Below are positions 34,695-47,880 of a stretch of DNA of 64,000 bases, piece after piece (position 1 is the stretch's first letter; each line of letters begins with the position of its first letter). The stretch is from the NCBI GenBank assembly GCA_028023455.1, contig JAQFVV010006294.1, forward strand, positions 2,137,001 through 2,201,000, given 5' to 3'. The translations under genes and the position numbers were made by a program. The stretch comes from Epiperipatus broadwayi. Its lineage: Eukaryota > Onychophora > Udeonychophora > Euonychophora > Peripatidae. A model generated the notes under the pieces. It ran no database searches and was not told the origin of the DNA. It saw nothing but the letters and a program-made list of their open reading frames with translations.

Positions 34695-34996
34695 GATTGT
34701 ACCGTATGTATATTTTTGAAATAAAAAAGATCGTTAACACAAAAATATCCAGTAAGAAAAGTACAATTGTACACTTTTTTTAAATGTCATAAAAAGCATA
34801 TATTATAAATATTTTATATATATATTTGTTGTTGTTTAAAAAAGTTTTAGTTTCTTTCTTTTCTCCGACTACTGTTATACTTTGTTGAATATAGTTTACG
34901 TTTATTGTTATCATTTATTTTATAGATGTTAGTAAAAAAAAATCTTTACAAAAATACAATTTTGATATTTTTTATTTTAGCAACAAACAACAGAAC

Positions 34997-35040
34997 ACTA
35001 ACCCTAAACCTAACCCTAAAACTAACCCTAAACCTAACCG
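34997..35040 (-). repeat. Interstitial telomere-like tract
   Basis: CTAACCCTAAACCTAACCCT and onward: about seven CCTAA-type repeats alternating CCCTAA and AACCTAA, i.e. degenerate TTAGGG on minus. Suggests capture of telomeric DNA or telomerase-mediated break repair. Confidence 0.7.
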
Positions 35041-36029
35041 TAACAACTTTTATTTCTAGCTGTCATTCTATTTGAAATAAAAAATAGCGGTAATATCTGT
35101 TTGTCTGGAAAAAATAATAATTTAAAACAAAGACTAAAAAAGTAAAAAATAGTGATAACACAATAATATCTGTTTCTCTGTAGAAATAAAATGTAAAAGG
35201 AAGACTAAGAAATTTTACTTTTTATTCCAATTATGAGTTTTTAAACAACAACAACAACAAAAAAAGCCGTAACCCCAGTAAAAAAATCTCTGATAGAAAA
35301 TTGATTTTTCTAATAAAAAGCAAACTAAAAAAGACGAATCAAATTGTAATTTGTTTATTTTATTTTACATTTATTATTATCATTTAATTTGTATACGTTA
35401 ATAAAAAATATTTAAAATTAAATAATATTTAAAAAAGACGATTTTCTTTTGTTTTTATTTTAGCATTTGATTATAATTAACGGCCCAGGAATGATCATAT
35501 TTTATAGTTTAAGCATGAAAACTGTGCCATCGAGTGAGATATAGTGGCTATTCAATGACAACCAAAAATCCCTATATGATTAAATAGTTTTTTTTTTAAT
35601 CTTACAAAATAATCTAAAAATAAATATAGTAATACTTGTATAATAATAAAATAGTCTTTGTTGAAAATTAAACTGTTATGCATGTAGTTCATAATTAAAA
35701 AACAAAATATTTTTCCATAACATTAAATAGAGATTCAATTATCAGTCGTGAAAAGCAATGGCGAATGAATATTCATGGGTTAAAGCCAAACTCAAAATTC
35801 TGAAGAGTTTGATAGGCAGCATACGTCTTCAACTATTACAGTCTCATCTGGATCATATATGATGTTAAATGTCTCAGCAATAAAGCAGTGGTAAACTGTA
35901 ACATTTTTCTAATCTTTCTTCAGGATGTTCACTCTGTTTATTGATGGCAATCAAAAATTTTTTTTTCATTTTACTATTATTTTTTGTAATTAATCTAGTT
36001 CAATTTTCATTGTTTCATTACTTTATATA
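35041..36029. other. AT-rich spacer
   Basis: No feature supported apart from short homopolymers and (CAA)n at 35246-35258. Confidence 0.4.
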
Positions 36030-37383
36030 CATCTGGGTTTCATTTTATGCGGTAGATAGGTTCCTCAGAAAACGTGCACAAAAGAAATCGCACAAAAATA
36101 GACTTACCTTACCTTGAAAAATGGGGGATAGGTTACTGGAATTTTCAAAAATCGCATAAAAGCAAAGCAACAACGTAAAATTACTTTAAAATTCGCATAA
36201 AAAAAATAAGGAAATAAAATATGACTAATAATAAATTTCAAATTTGAAAAAAATTGATACAAGACGAACTTTTTTTACTTATTTATTAACGACAGTATTT
36301 AATTTTATTCAAAACAATATATTTTTATGCGTACTTTACAATATTTTTCATTTTTTCATACATGTACTGTATTTTAATCATTATTGGTATTTGATGCTAA
36401 CTAAGTTCTTTAGCAAACTAGTAAGCCAAGAAATTTGTCATAAGAGGAAATACAACTAGCACCAACTTCATTTTTTTAATTGCTCTTATCGTGGACTCGC
36501 TGAAACTAAATGTTTTCCAATCGCTGTTGATCCTTCTGATTTCGCTAAAAGATCTAAAATTGAAATTTTTGTTTCCAAAGAAATTCATTTTCTTGGGTGT
36601 TTTTTTTCTCCGTTAGAGTAAATTAAAAGTTTAAAATAAAAATAAGAACTTAGACTTACAATAATAAAAAGACACCTACTCACCACTGTTGGACAAAATT
36701 TAATTAAAACTAACAATTAAAAATTAAATTCTTATTTTTGTCTTTAATTTTCAATTCTGTTTAAAAATCAAATTTCATTGTTTCGCATCACCTTAATTTC
36801 AGATCACGTTACATAATTTCTAAATTGTTAATTACAATTAAAAATCAGATTTTAATTGTCAAATTTATGCCCACCACTATAACTCATCTTTTAAAAATAA
36901 ACTTGTGGACACTAAATGACTAATTGATTACGTACTCTTTTTTTAAAAAGAAAAATAGAATGTGATTTAAAATGCAAAAACAACAACATGCGTAGAATAG
37001 GCATCTATAACGTTTGAACAGATTTACATTATAATCTTGTAAAATTTAATGTGTGTATATAAAATGGGGAAATCCTGATTTTAAGTGAATTATGAACTTC
37101 TTTATCGTATAAAATCTATTACAGCACTATTATAAAGCGCTGAAAATATTGAAATTATTAGAGAGAAGTCGAACTCCAATAATGCGCTATTACTTTAAAT
37201 ATGACATGTGAGTGTGTGAAATTTATAATATTTAAAGCAATAGCGCCTTATCGGAGCTCGACTTCTGATCTAATAATTTTTATCGCATAAAAGAAAACCG
37301 CATACAAAGATATTAAGAAGAAACATGAACCGCATAACTTCAAAATCGCATTAAATAAATCCGCATAAAATGAGACCCGGGTG
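36030..37383 (-). mobile_element. Decayed pogo/Tigger-like DNA transposon
   Basis: Terminal inverted repeats CATCTGGGTTTCATTTTATG (36030 on) and the inverse of CATAAAATGAGACCCGGGTG (ending 37383), flanked by TA at 36028-36029 and 37384-37385, the target site of Tc1/mariner/pogo elements. Both ends carry extra CGCATAAAA-type subterminal motifs. On minus a CENP-B-type helix-turn-helix remnant can be read at about 36570-36470: KISILDLLAKSEGSTAIGK, then, after a frameshift, FSESTIRAIKKM. This matches the DNA-binding start of pogo/Tigger transposases. The DDE domain is not recognisable, so the element is dead. Confidence 0.75.
37156..37277. repeat. Inverted repeat nested in the pogo-like element
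   Basis: ATTATTAGA...AAGTCGAACTCCAATAA (37156 on) pairs with GGAGCTCGACTTCTGATCTAATAAT (to 37277) around a ~24-nt spacer. It contains GCGCTATT/AATAGCGC. Could be a nested MITE or part of the subterminal structure. Confidence 0.6.
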
Positions 37384-37385
37384 TA

Positions 37386-39836
37386 TTGATTAAGCAACAT
37401 TTTCTTATATAAATAATAAAAAAAAATGTAATTTACAATTTATTTGTTTTTTAATGTCATATTTTTAAAACTTGACATTTACAGTTGACCTTACTTTTCA
37501 TCTGTTTCGAAAGACAGAAAAAAATTTTAAAATATATGTAAATTATAATTAATAAGATTTAAAATATATAATTTACAATTAATTTATACTTTAGTACTTT
37601 TATAAGAATCACATTTTCAAAAAATGTTCAATTTATCAAAGAGTTTTCACAACATGGCCTCAGTGGGCATAGAATACCTATTATACTGATACCTATTTTT
37701 ATTTCTATTTTAGGTTTGATGAATTATGCCTTGACAAATATTATATAAAATAATCAAAACATTAGTGACATTTAGTTTAATAAAAAAGAAAAAAAGTTTT
37801 TTGAAAATACAATAAAAGTATGTTGGAATTTTATATACTTATGTTATTTTCAATTTGTCTAAAAAAAATCAGATGACCATAATAAACAAATGATTGGATC
37901 TAATTTGCAGTTTTAATCCACCAATCATGTTTAAGTATTTTTGATCTGTTCTTGATACAGTAGACATAGCATATGAACTTGGAAACTAATATAATCCTAT
38001 TAAATTTGTAATTCACATTTCTTATAAAACTCCAAAATCACATTATTATTTAGCCATCAGACTATGCCACATTTGCTCTTAATCAATTGCCATAAAATTA
38101 ATTAGAATCCTTACTTTTATTGAAACTATGAGCGATTTGGAATCCAAAGTACACTTCATAGAATTCCATATTTTAGTCATATGATCAGCTTGAATATTCA
38201 AAGTGATTTGACATCCAGTGAATTTTACAATGAGCAGCAGTTGATCTAAAGAACAAACAAAATTTTTATATACTATTATTTTAACAACAATCTGCTCAAT
38301 TATTAAAATTTTTTACATTACAACTCTTAAGTATAACACTATCCACAAAATGCCTTATTTTAAGTGTGCAGGCTCTCAAATTTTATTAGTGATTTTTCTT
38401 CCTTAATGAAGTGCTTGCAATGATCCGTCTATGAGCTGTGCAAAAATTTGAGAACAACAAACTATTAGTATTTATAAAACAAATACCAGTTCAATGATAA
38501 GAGAAACGATGCTTTCAGTGTATGGTTTAAATGCTATTTATTTTGTTTTACAACGAAACTTAAATATTATGGATATTTATTAATCACTACTGTCAAATTA
38601 ATATAAAAATATAATTTATTATATTTATAATCTGTTTTACTTTTAAAGAAAAAAACTTTTTCAACAATGCCTTAAGGGATCTCAATCTACAGGTGGTAAT
38701 CCGCGTTATAAATAATATAATTTTTCAAAGCACATTTTCAATAAATGTTTACATTTTATAAATTATTCCCCCTCCCCACCTAAGTTTGAAAGCAATTTTT
38801 TGATCATTTGCTATAATGTCGTGTTAGATAAAACAATGTAATAACTATTACCTTTTTAAAAAGCGTTATTAATATTATAACGGTAGAAATATGATACCAA
38901 TGTTTCTAAATTGAAGCTTAACCTTTCACTTATGATGCTTATGGACCTGCCAAACATTTACGGATATAAATATTTTATTTTAAAAAAATATTATCCTTAT
39001 ATTTTATAATGTAAAATATTGTACTAAATAATAATAAATATACTGCAAGATGTTATTAAAATGGGATTTTCTTTATACTGTACAAACTAATATCCCCAAA
39101 ATCAAATAAAAATAAAATGAAAAATGAGAAGATTGTTTGATTGCTGTTAAAGAAAAACAACTAATAAAATATTGTGTTTATACAATGATGAAAGATTTAG
39201 TAATAAACTATTTATTAATTTTTTCAACCACTGTTTGAAATAAAGCTTTTTTTGTTTGTTTGTTTACCTGTACTTTAGTGACCTCTATGAACACTTTATT
39301 AAAATAGACTTTAAAATCCCTAGAAAACTGCGTTATGTTCTTTTATAAAATATCTAAAAAAATTGTGTATCGATAATTAACATATGTAAATATTAAAAAA
39401 TACCATAGATAATTAATTGTCTTAATAAAAAAACTAATAGATATGCTGCACATATTTATTTTAAGCTTTAGTGCTTCGTTATAATTTGAAATAATATATA
39501 TATTTATTTATTTTATTGTGAATTCTATATTTATGTGATAATTAATTTTCAGGAAATGTTTTCATTTTTTACATGTGTAAGGAATTTAAAATTAATATCT
39601 GATAAATTGGGCTGCATCTCAGCTTTTTTCTTAATAAAGCAATCCCTATGTGATCTATTATTAAATTATTTATCATGAACTTGTGCCTATTAAATTTCCA
39701 ATGCCTGAATTCTTACTATACTTTTAATCAAGACTGATCTGATGAGCGAGATATAAAAAATTTTAAATGTTGACTTGGAATAGGCACTAAAATGCGACAT
39801 CATTTTAAAAAATAATTTTTATTAAATTAATAATAA
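37386..39836. other. AT-rich spacer
   Basis: A C-rich patch at 38767-38778. No gene, RNA or element boundary could be supported. Confidence 0.4.
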
Positions 39837-40668
39837 TATATATACATATCATGTTTTTGAAATTTGAAAAAGAAAATTATTATTCAATATTAAACTCTTT
39901 AAAGCTTGCTGAACATGCTTTCGAACACTAATGGCACTTATCTGCAAATTGCGTTGCGAGATTTAAATAAGGTGGGCAATATGTAAATGGTTAATTTGAA
40001 TATTCCACTTTTTAGACAGTGGAACACTATTTTCTTTCATGTTGATAGCATAGGAGTTATTGGAGATGAACCATGCCTCCTTTATTTTGTGTTTCTGCAT
40101 TCATGTCCTCAGCATACAATGTTTACCTTTACTGGGTCAAAAATATGGCTGTATTATCACTCATGCTTGAGAAAAATTGACTTATGCTCAGAGTCATTCT
40201 TAGCATGTTTATATAGCTATTTATGTCGTGCAACTCTAGTGGTAATGTTTGCATAAGACTTCCCATAACATACAACATTACAAGGTGAATTGCTGCATCT
40301 GCATTTTATATACTATTTAGAGGGTTTGATCCAGGGAGTGAGAATAGGGCTACATTTTTGAACCAGTAAAGGTAAACATTGGATGTTGTGAACGAGACAG
40401 AAAATGCAAAATAAAGGAGGCATGGCTCATCTCCAATAACTCCTACACTATCAACAAGAAAGAATGTAGCATTCCACTGTTCAAAAAATGGAATATTGAA
40501 ATTAATCATTTACATATTGCCCACCTTATTTAAATCTCGCAATGCACCTTGCAGATTATGAGTGCTATAACTAGCTTAAGTGGTTGAAAGCATGCCCAAC
40601 AAGTTTTAAAGAGTTTAATACTGAATAATCTTTTCTTTTTCAAACATCAAAAATGTGGTATATATACA
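39837..40668. mobile_element. Large foldback element D (~830 bp)
   Basis: 39837-40250 is the imperfect reverse complement of 40262-40668. Outer blocks: TATATACATATCATGTTTTT / the inverse near 40640-40668; inner blocks: GAGATTTAAATAAGGTGGGC (39959 on) and its inverse near 40545. Each arm keeps an open frame (39987-40256 plus, 40306-40509 minus) with the same peptide GVIGDEPCLLYF. I recognise no protein family; the match follows from the DNA palindrome. No hammerhead core and no clear target duplication. Confidence 0.65.
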
Positions 40669-40929
40669 TTACAATTAACAGGGGGAAAAAAGGAAAAAAA
40701 TATTCAAATTAATTTAGTAGTAGAAAATAATTAAGTATAATTTTTATAAAAAAAATTGTGGGTTCATTCTTCTTTTTAATCAAAATTCCATCAATTCTTT
40801 AAATAAAATTTTCATTTGCTCTTAAAATTCTCTTAAATAAACAGTTAAAGATTTCAGATTTAATTGTGTTATCATATTAAATTTTTACTGGGTTATTTCT
40901 AAACAAAACAGATTAACAAGTACCATTAT
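40669..40929. other. AT-rich spacer
   Basis: Nothing recognised. Confidence 0.4.
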
Positions 40930-40975
40930 TAAACAGGCAAAAACTCTCCATATAGTAGTGCCACTTTGTGCTTTT
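40930..40975 (-). repeat. Short family B end fragment
   Basis: AACAGGCAAAAACTCTCCAT then ATAGTAGTGCCAC: only the outer ~45 bp of an inverted family B end. Confidence 0.6.
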
Positions 40976-43900
40976 TACATTATTTTAATAAATCAATTAA
41001 TTGAAGGAAATGTTTGCAGTTCTTAGGTACCCCCTCTCCCAGATTCAAGTGGTAACATTCGCCTCATCATTATTCCACTTTATAGAGGTAAGAAAAAGTG
41101 CTTACACTCAGGAATCCCCACCCCCATTTATTTATTTATTACAACTTAATAAAAGAGGAAGAATTAGATTTTTTCCCACTTCCTGGCAAAAATATGCAGG
41201 TTCCAGATCTCAGAAGAACTGATAGATGTTTATATATGAAAATGATTTTGAATGTTTAGTTTCAAACCATATATGTTCTGAATGACAGTTTTTTAAAACT
41301 GAAATATTTTAAAAATTATGAATGGTAGCCAAAATTAATTAAGTGATCTAGGGATAATTTCTATAGAAAAGATTATATATAAAACAAAAAATTGCAGAGA
41401 AACTATAAAGCTAATTGCTGAAACAAAAGCTGAAAAATGATTTAATTTCTGATTATTATTATTTTTTTGTTTCATTACTTTCTTATTTACTATATTTGAA
41501 TTTATTTTATTTTTCAGTATTTTTTTTAGTTTTCTAATTTTTATTTTTGCATTTTTTTAAATAAATATATTTATTTTTATTATATGTATTTACTTATTAC
41601 ATCCATTGCTTTAATCAATAGATCATTTTAAATAAATAAGTGAAAGACTTACTACAAGCAAAGATCTCTCCAAATGGCCTTCAGAGAGGAACAGTGAAAA
41701 AAGAAACTGTTTTTCTTTATTTATTTTATATGCTAGCTAAAGATAGCAAAATACCCATTTACTGCCAATTTTGGATATGTTGCTAGCTATCTGAGAGAAA
41801 TTAATCTGAATTTGAATCCCAATTTATAAGTATATCATATGGACATGCTACTTCTGCATTATATGAGTCTTCTAAATAATTTTTAATGTACAGTCCTTTA
41901 GGCTTTCCTCCGTTATTAAAACTGATAAGTACAGCCTTGCTTTTAGTCATTAAATCTTTCAGAAATTAAAACACTTTGTTCGTATTTTATTGTATTTTAT
42001 ATTACAAAAAACAACAATACTTAAATGCAATTTATATTCTAAAAGTTCATTTAAATGGTATATATAAATATAAATCTTCACAGTTCTTCATTTCTGTTAT
42101 TTTTATATTTTACATGTCATACCATTTTCAACTTTCTTATTTACTTAAAACAATACTATTGTTGTTTTGTTTTTTTGATCAAACTTTATTCTTATAGTTT
42201 TGATTATCCTACAGTAATCATCAGAGCTACAATATCTAAATATATAATTAAAATCCAAATATATAGTAAAGTAAATAAATGTGAAAATTAAAGTTAATTA
42301 AAAGTAAAATAAATAAATAAAATGGAATAATATGCTAGATTATTATATATATCAGGCTAAGATGTATGTTGATTATGTATTTATATATATGTGTGTGTAT
42401 ATAAAATGTATTAATTGTATGATTATATATTTGAATGTTATAGTTCTGACAGTTGAATCTGAAAGAATAAAGTTTGATAAAAATAGTATTGCTTTAAGTC
42501 TATAAGAAAGTTGAAAATGGTGTGATATGTAAAGTTAGAATTGTAATTGATATTTTACAAAAATTAAGTTTATTTTCCAAGTTTCAGTTACTGACAAAAA
42601 CATATATCCAGAAAGGATTGATTGTTTTTCTTTCACAAACATTGCGGTCTGAAAAATCACTAATTTTATGGCATAAGTTAAAATTATCATTAATAATATT
42701 ATTACATCTATTATGTATGATTTAAGGACTTACTTTAATTTAAATGCTTATTTAAAAGCACAATTATTTAAAATAATTGCGATCAAAAGCTCTGCTTTGC
42801 CTAACTAAGCCAAACAAGGAAAACTTAAATTAAATTACAACTAAATTTTATTCAAACTTTAATATCAAACTGAATATTACATTTAAAATTATATAGAAAT
42901 TATGTTGCTATATTTGGTGGAATTGCAATTAGTTCCCAAGCTGTTGCGGTTATGAGTTATCGACAGAAACATGTTTAACGAGATTGGTTGGTTTAACACT
43001 GTCATTTTAAAACAATCATGAAAATTTTTATAGAAGGCATAAGTTAAAATTAACATTAGCAATATTATTACATATTTATCTGATGTTTAATTATACATAA
43101 ATATATTCGAGATTTGGCAAAATAATTGGAACATCTGTCAATATGTAAAATAATCAATAGTTGTGGTGAATGAAAAAAGTGTGCTGTAGAGGAAAAACTA
43201 TGTCTTGAAATTGAGGCATGCTCCATCTCATCAACATCTTTTACCCCTTTTCCATGTTTTGAAGAAAGATATATAAAGACTGAGTATTATATGCCAAAAA
43301 AAATTAATTGCAGAGTATTTACACCAGATAAATTTTCATAAAGATTGTTCTTGTAAACTAATTTAGATTTAAATCCTAACAGATGAAGTAAATAAGTTGG
43401 TAAGATACAAAACCATCCAGCTATGTTGAACAGGTTATGGTTATGTTCCAGTATTCTATTGCAAAAGATTGAGATTATTTCTGATGCATGTCGAATATAT
43501 AGTCTTTATAAGATTAGTGATAATACCATTCTTTGACAACATTTCCTAACATATCCAAATCAAATAATGATGATTCTAGGAACAATCTCTTTTATAAAAT
43601 CCAGCCAGTAACATCAGCTTCTGTAAATTTTCAGAATTCTGCTTATGCAAAATAAAGTAGGTGAAAGAATTATAGTAGATGGGAAGTTACTCTTTTGTAT
43701 TTAATTTTTGTCAAATAAATTAATTGGTCCCTTATCATTAACTATTTTAGAGTCTTTTACAATAACATTTTTTCCAGAGTTGTAAGCTGAAATTATATTG
43801 ATAAAGGGAGCATTAGTTTTATTTTAAAAAAATACGTTCAACTTATTCACAATAGCTTCATGCTAGCCAGACTGACATAATTTTTGTTCAAATTATTAAT

Positions 43901-44275
43901 TCAAACAATTTGATCAGAAGATATAATAATGATGCTGATTAATGTTTTTTAGATCACTGACAAGTTTATTAAGCTAGAAGACTATAGTTTTCTATTATGA
44001 CACATTTTTGATGAATAATGTTGACGCATGTCTGTCATCCTTTGGTTTTGGATTCTATGTTTGTTATTGTTTTTTTAAGCTAAGCAAATATATCTTTTAG
44101 GGTCTTTTTTGGCTTGAAACAATCAACAATAACTTTCAGTTCATTAATATAATTTTATTTATTAGATTTAAATTAAAGAAATATTATGAAAACAAATCAC
44201 ATAGTTCTATTTTAATGATTTTAATTTCCAGTTTTCTCTACATTAGACTTATAAGTCTAAAATGTAAGATTGACA
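40976..44275. other. AT-rich spacer, no recognised gene
   Basis: Several short AT-rich frames (41976-42291, 42522-42725) have Phe/Leu/Ile-rich, low-complexity products and are not credible genes. Confidence 0.4.
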
Positions 44276-44388
44276 TAAAATGTTGGTGGTCGGGAGACCA
44301 GCGCAGCTGCCTTGCAAGCAAGTTGCTTGCAGACAGTTGTTGCGGGTTCGCTTCCTAGCCGATGCTTTGACATATGGGGAAAAAAAAA
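44276..44388 (+). mobile_element. Complete short SINE with poly-A tail and exact 12-bp target duplication
   Basis: GTAAGATTGACA at 44264-44275 and 44389-44400 flanks 113 bp. The body has a tRNA-like 5' part with a GGTTCGCTTCC B box at about 44345-44355, a Cys/Ala-tRNA-like arm CCTTGCAAGC at 44310, and ends in an A run at 44380-44388. Such short tRNA SINEs are moved in trans by LINE enzymes. The minus frame 44249-44503 spans it and is not a gene. Confidence 0.8.
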
Positions 44389-44400
44389 GTAAGATTGACA

Positions 44401-45650
44401 ATGTCATATTTTTGCAATTTTTTTTTACACCCATCAAGCCTCCATAGATATTATCTGGATCTTTTTCATAAAGTTTTATTTTTACATGATTTTCCTCATC
44501 CATTTTTTTCTTGTATTATCAAGAGATTTTAAGATTTTGCAGTAATTTGTTTGATAAATTTGTATCCTGATTATAAAGAATATTTCTGTTTTTATTTCAC
44601 TAAAAAATGAATAGTTTTTGAAATCCTGGGATATGAACTCTGTTGTTGGGAATTGGTTGAATCTTTTGCAGAAAAGAATCTATGGGATGTTATTCATTTT
44701 ATGATGACCAGAATATCAACTGTAAACAGTTTTTTTTAAATATCTTAAGATTGGTAACTTAAATTCATAACTGTTAGTTGTGTAAAGAAAGACCCAATAT
44801 TATTTTATCATAAAACAAAAATTATCTCTTTTTTGTTGAAACTATACATATATCAGGATTGTCTTGTTCCTCTATCTGCTAAATTGTTTGTTCTTTATTA
44901 ACATTGTCACTTATATGCATATTGTTGAAATTCATGCAACTTAAAGGCTAAGAAACAGCTTTATTCTCAATTGCATATCTTTAAAGACTTTCAGAAGAAA
45001 TGGAACTTTAAAAAAAATTTTAAAGTTAAGAAAATATAAAAAAGTGGAGCCAGATTATAGTGAAAAGTTTTTAAGCATTAAGTGCTTAAATATTTGTACC
45101 TAATGATGATTGCTATATCATGTGACCTTTCTTCAATAGTGTTTATTTTCTTATTTAAGAAATTTAGATCAAATATAATTATACTAAAACCAAGAAACAA
45201 TTAGAAATCAACGAATTAATGAGACAAATTATTAGAAGAAAAATAAGATTTTATGGTGCTATTAACTTTGTTATTTTATTAATTTATAGCACTTCATTTT
45301 TGATCTTGACAACATATTCAAGTGTTTTCTGGAGAAACTTTATTAGTTTTTAATAGAAAATACATCTGAAATTTAAGGTGTTCTATCAATGCCAATCTAA
45401 GATGATCACTTTTATTTTTGATAAGCTAGGATTCCTGAAGTGGTTACCTCTTGTAATATCACTGGAGCTAATGTTTATAGTTTTATACATTGTTACTCTC
45501 TTAATAACAAAGAGTTCATTATAAAATCAATTTTTCAAATGTTGATAACTAGTTTCACATAAGAATACATGTTAGCATCAAGGTTTGAAAAGTATGTCTT
45601 CTGTGTATGACCCTGAAGATTTAGGTATAGAAATTTCCAAAAGAATCCCA
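44401..45650. other. AT-rich spacer
   Basis: No supported feature. Part may be the 5' region of the mariner relic that follows. Confidence 0.35.
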
Positions 45651-46000
45651 TCAATAAAATCTCTCCATACTCACACTTCTAAAATATAATGGAGAAATCT
45701 GTGACAACTTGGAGTGTCACATTGTGATAGTCCAATCATTACTCTGCATAGATGCATCATACTTACAGTCTGTTTGAATATTTGAGAAAACTAGGTTCAT
45801 TCTGTGGTACAAATACTTTCACCCAATAATGTCATCTTCCAATAAGATAATGCTTTAATTCATATATCTCATGCTGTCAGAAATATTGTTTGGAAAAGAA
45901 CAAGTAAATTATTACACATCTCCCAAGACCTTCTAAGTCACTTGATTTATTACTGAGCACTTGTTGACTGTGTCTGAATAATAATTTAGAGTTTAATATT
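45650..46000 (+). pseudogene. Tc1/mariner-like transposase relic
   Basis: Across frames one reads a DNALIHISHAVRNIVWK block (about 45848-45900), matching the DNA..H motif around the second catalytic Asp of Tc1-family DDE transposases, then LPRPSKSLDL (about 45923-45953), matching LPWPxxSPDLNPIEH. Stops and shifts are frequent, and no terminal repeats could be placed. Confidence 0.45.
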
Positions 46001-46224
46001 CTCCTTCTACAATTCTAAGACCATTATATTTTTCTCCAAAATAAAAAGCTTATTATTTTTTCTACACAGTGTTAAATGTTATATAATTTTATCTTATGTA
46101 GAATATACATTAATCATGGATTTTTAAATCATATTAATAAAGTTATTTAGGCATTCCCATTATTTTGTTTAACTTTTATAAAACACATTCACACACATGT
46201 ATATATTGTTAGGATTGATGAGTA

Positions 46225-47880
46225 TGAGAGAAAAATATATGATTAATGTGATGTGACACATTGTGGTTTCTCCTTTATCGGAGTCAGAAATCTCTCAGCC
46301 ACAATGCCCAAATAAAACTGTTAGCCACTTTATCTTCCCCTTACATTCTCCATCCTAAGTTTTTTTCATATTCTTCACTATTCTGCTCTAAGCCATTTCT
46401 ACAACATAATCTTTATCAACTCTATGGCCTTTATATCTAAATCACCCTTATTTTTCCCCAAACCCAGCATAAAAACCAAAAACACTCTGTATAATCACTT
46501 TGTTTGTATTTATTCTCCCACAACTTCATTATTTGTACCCTTTCTTCTTGGAGGCATTTACATTCACTTAACAGATGCTTAATATTTTCTATGCCTTTCT
46601 TACATAACTTACAGAATAACTCACCCATATTTTTGCATTTATGTGTATATTTCCTTGTTGCTAAAGATCCTGTTTGAGCCTTAAACAGTAAATTATTTTT
46701 TCTTGCTATTATCATAAATTAACTCACACCCAATATTCTGTTTACTTCTATATATATTCAAACTTTTTATTCTCCAAACTAGTTCTCTATCTCTCCATTC
46801 TTTATTAATGCATTTATTCTTCTATCTCATTCCTTGCCACTATAACACTCAACAATTCTTCTAACACAATCATCCCACCTTTTCTATAAGTATACTGATG
46901 TAAATTCTTTATCCAAATTTTCTGCATACCATATTACCTTTCTCACTCATCTTGTTGCCTGTCCTTTACTCATAACCCAATTAAATACTATTTTTGCTAT
47001 TATCTTATTATCCCTAAATTGCAATCTACCAAACATTTACATTTTGCTTTTTGCATCTCTCATATAAAAACTTGACCATCCCATTTCTCCTTGAATTGCC
47101 TCCTTTACTGTCCAAACATCTGCATCTAATGCATGTCTTCCTACTTCTCTTTGTACTTTTTCTAAGTAATCTAACACACCATTACCATAAGTTAACCCTG
47201 CTACTGCCACTCCCTTCCACGAATTCTAACTACATCATAGTTATTATATAAAAAAAAAACTGCTGTATCTTTATCAGTCCCTTTCTTTTCTTTGCTTCAC
47301 TTATCAATTTTTTTTCCCATTCATCCAAGCAATTTCTCTGATTACTTATGATGATTCCCAAATAGTTATATTTATTCACCACCACATTTAACTTTATATC
47401 CCCCAATAAAAAATATTTTTCTTCTCTTTCCCCAGCATTTAACATCATTATTTTTTATTTTTCTTCACTAAATTTAATCCCCATCTCTTTATCCACTCTT
47501 GCGCATATCTTCAACATAATTTCCATATCTTCTCTACTTTCTGTGCACAAAAAGATATCATCAGCAAATAAAAAATGTGATAATGTACATGCTCCCTTTC
47601 CACCTATTCATGGTATCTTTACCCCTCTTACTAGCCTTTCTAATGCTCTCTCAATTTCTCTCAAATATAACAAAAACAAATTAGTTGACATAGGGCATCC
47701 TTGCCTTAGTTCCACCTTATTTTTAACTTTAACCGATTCCATATTTCCTAATTGATACTTATAAGATCAACTAAAACCTCATTCATTCTCAAATTTACTA
47801 AATTTACCCATAGTCTATTTCTATTTACTCTATCATATGCTTTCTCTATAATGACTGAACGTATTTAAGAGTTCTCTATT
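46225..47880 (-). pseudogene. LINE 2, 3' half: RT to C-terminal zinc finger and 3' end
   Basis: On minus the order is EKAYDRVN (about 47860), LRQGCPMS (about 47705), FADDIFLCTES (about 47560; intact catalytic pair), GIKFSEEK, NAGER/YNYLGIII (open frame 47230-47448) and, in 46437-46715, a CxxC...HxxxxC finger, CKLCKKGIENIKHLLSEC. This is the RT-plus-C-terminal-finger layout of a non-LTR retrotransposon. Stops interrupt at several points. The 3' end (46240-46330) shares the block TTTCTCCTTTATCGGAGTCAG and TCTCTCAGCCACA (+ orientation) with the 56800 copy, which marks the common 3' terminus. Confidence 0.7.

Noticed and set aside
39738-39775. CTGATGAGCGAGATATAAAA as a further hammerhead core
   Set aside because: No GAAA follows a closable stem II and no stem III or stem I could be paired.
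47051-47755. Plus frames of 66-70 codons
   Set aside because: Shadows of the minus-strand LINE 2 RT, which shows FADDIFL and other RT motifs in order.
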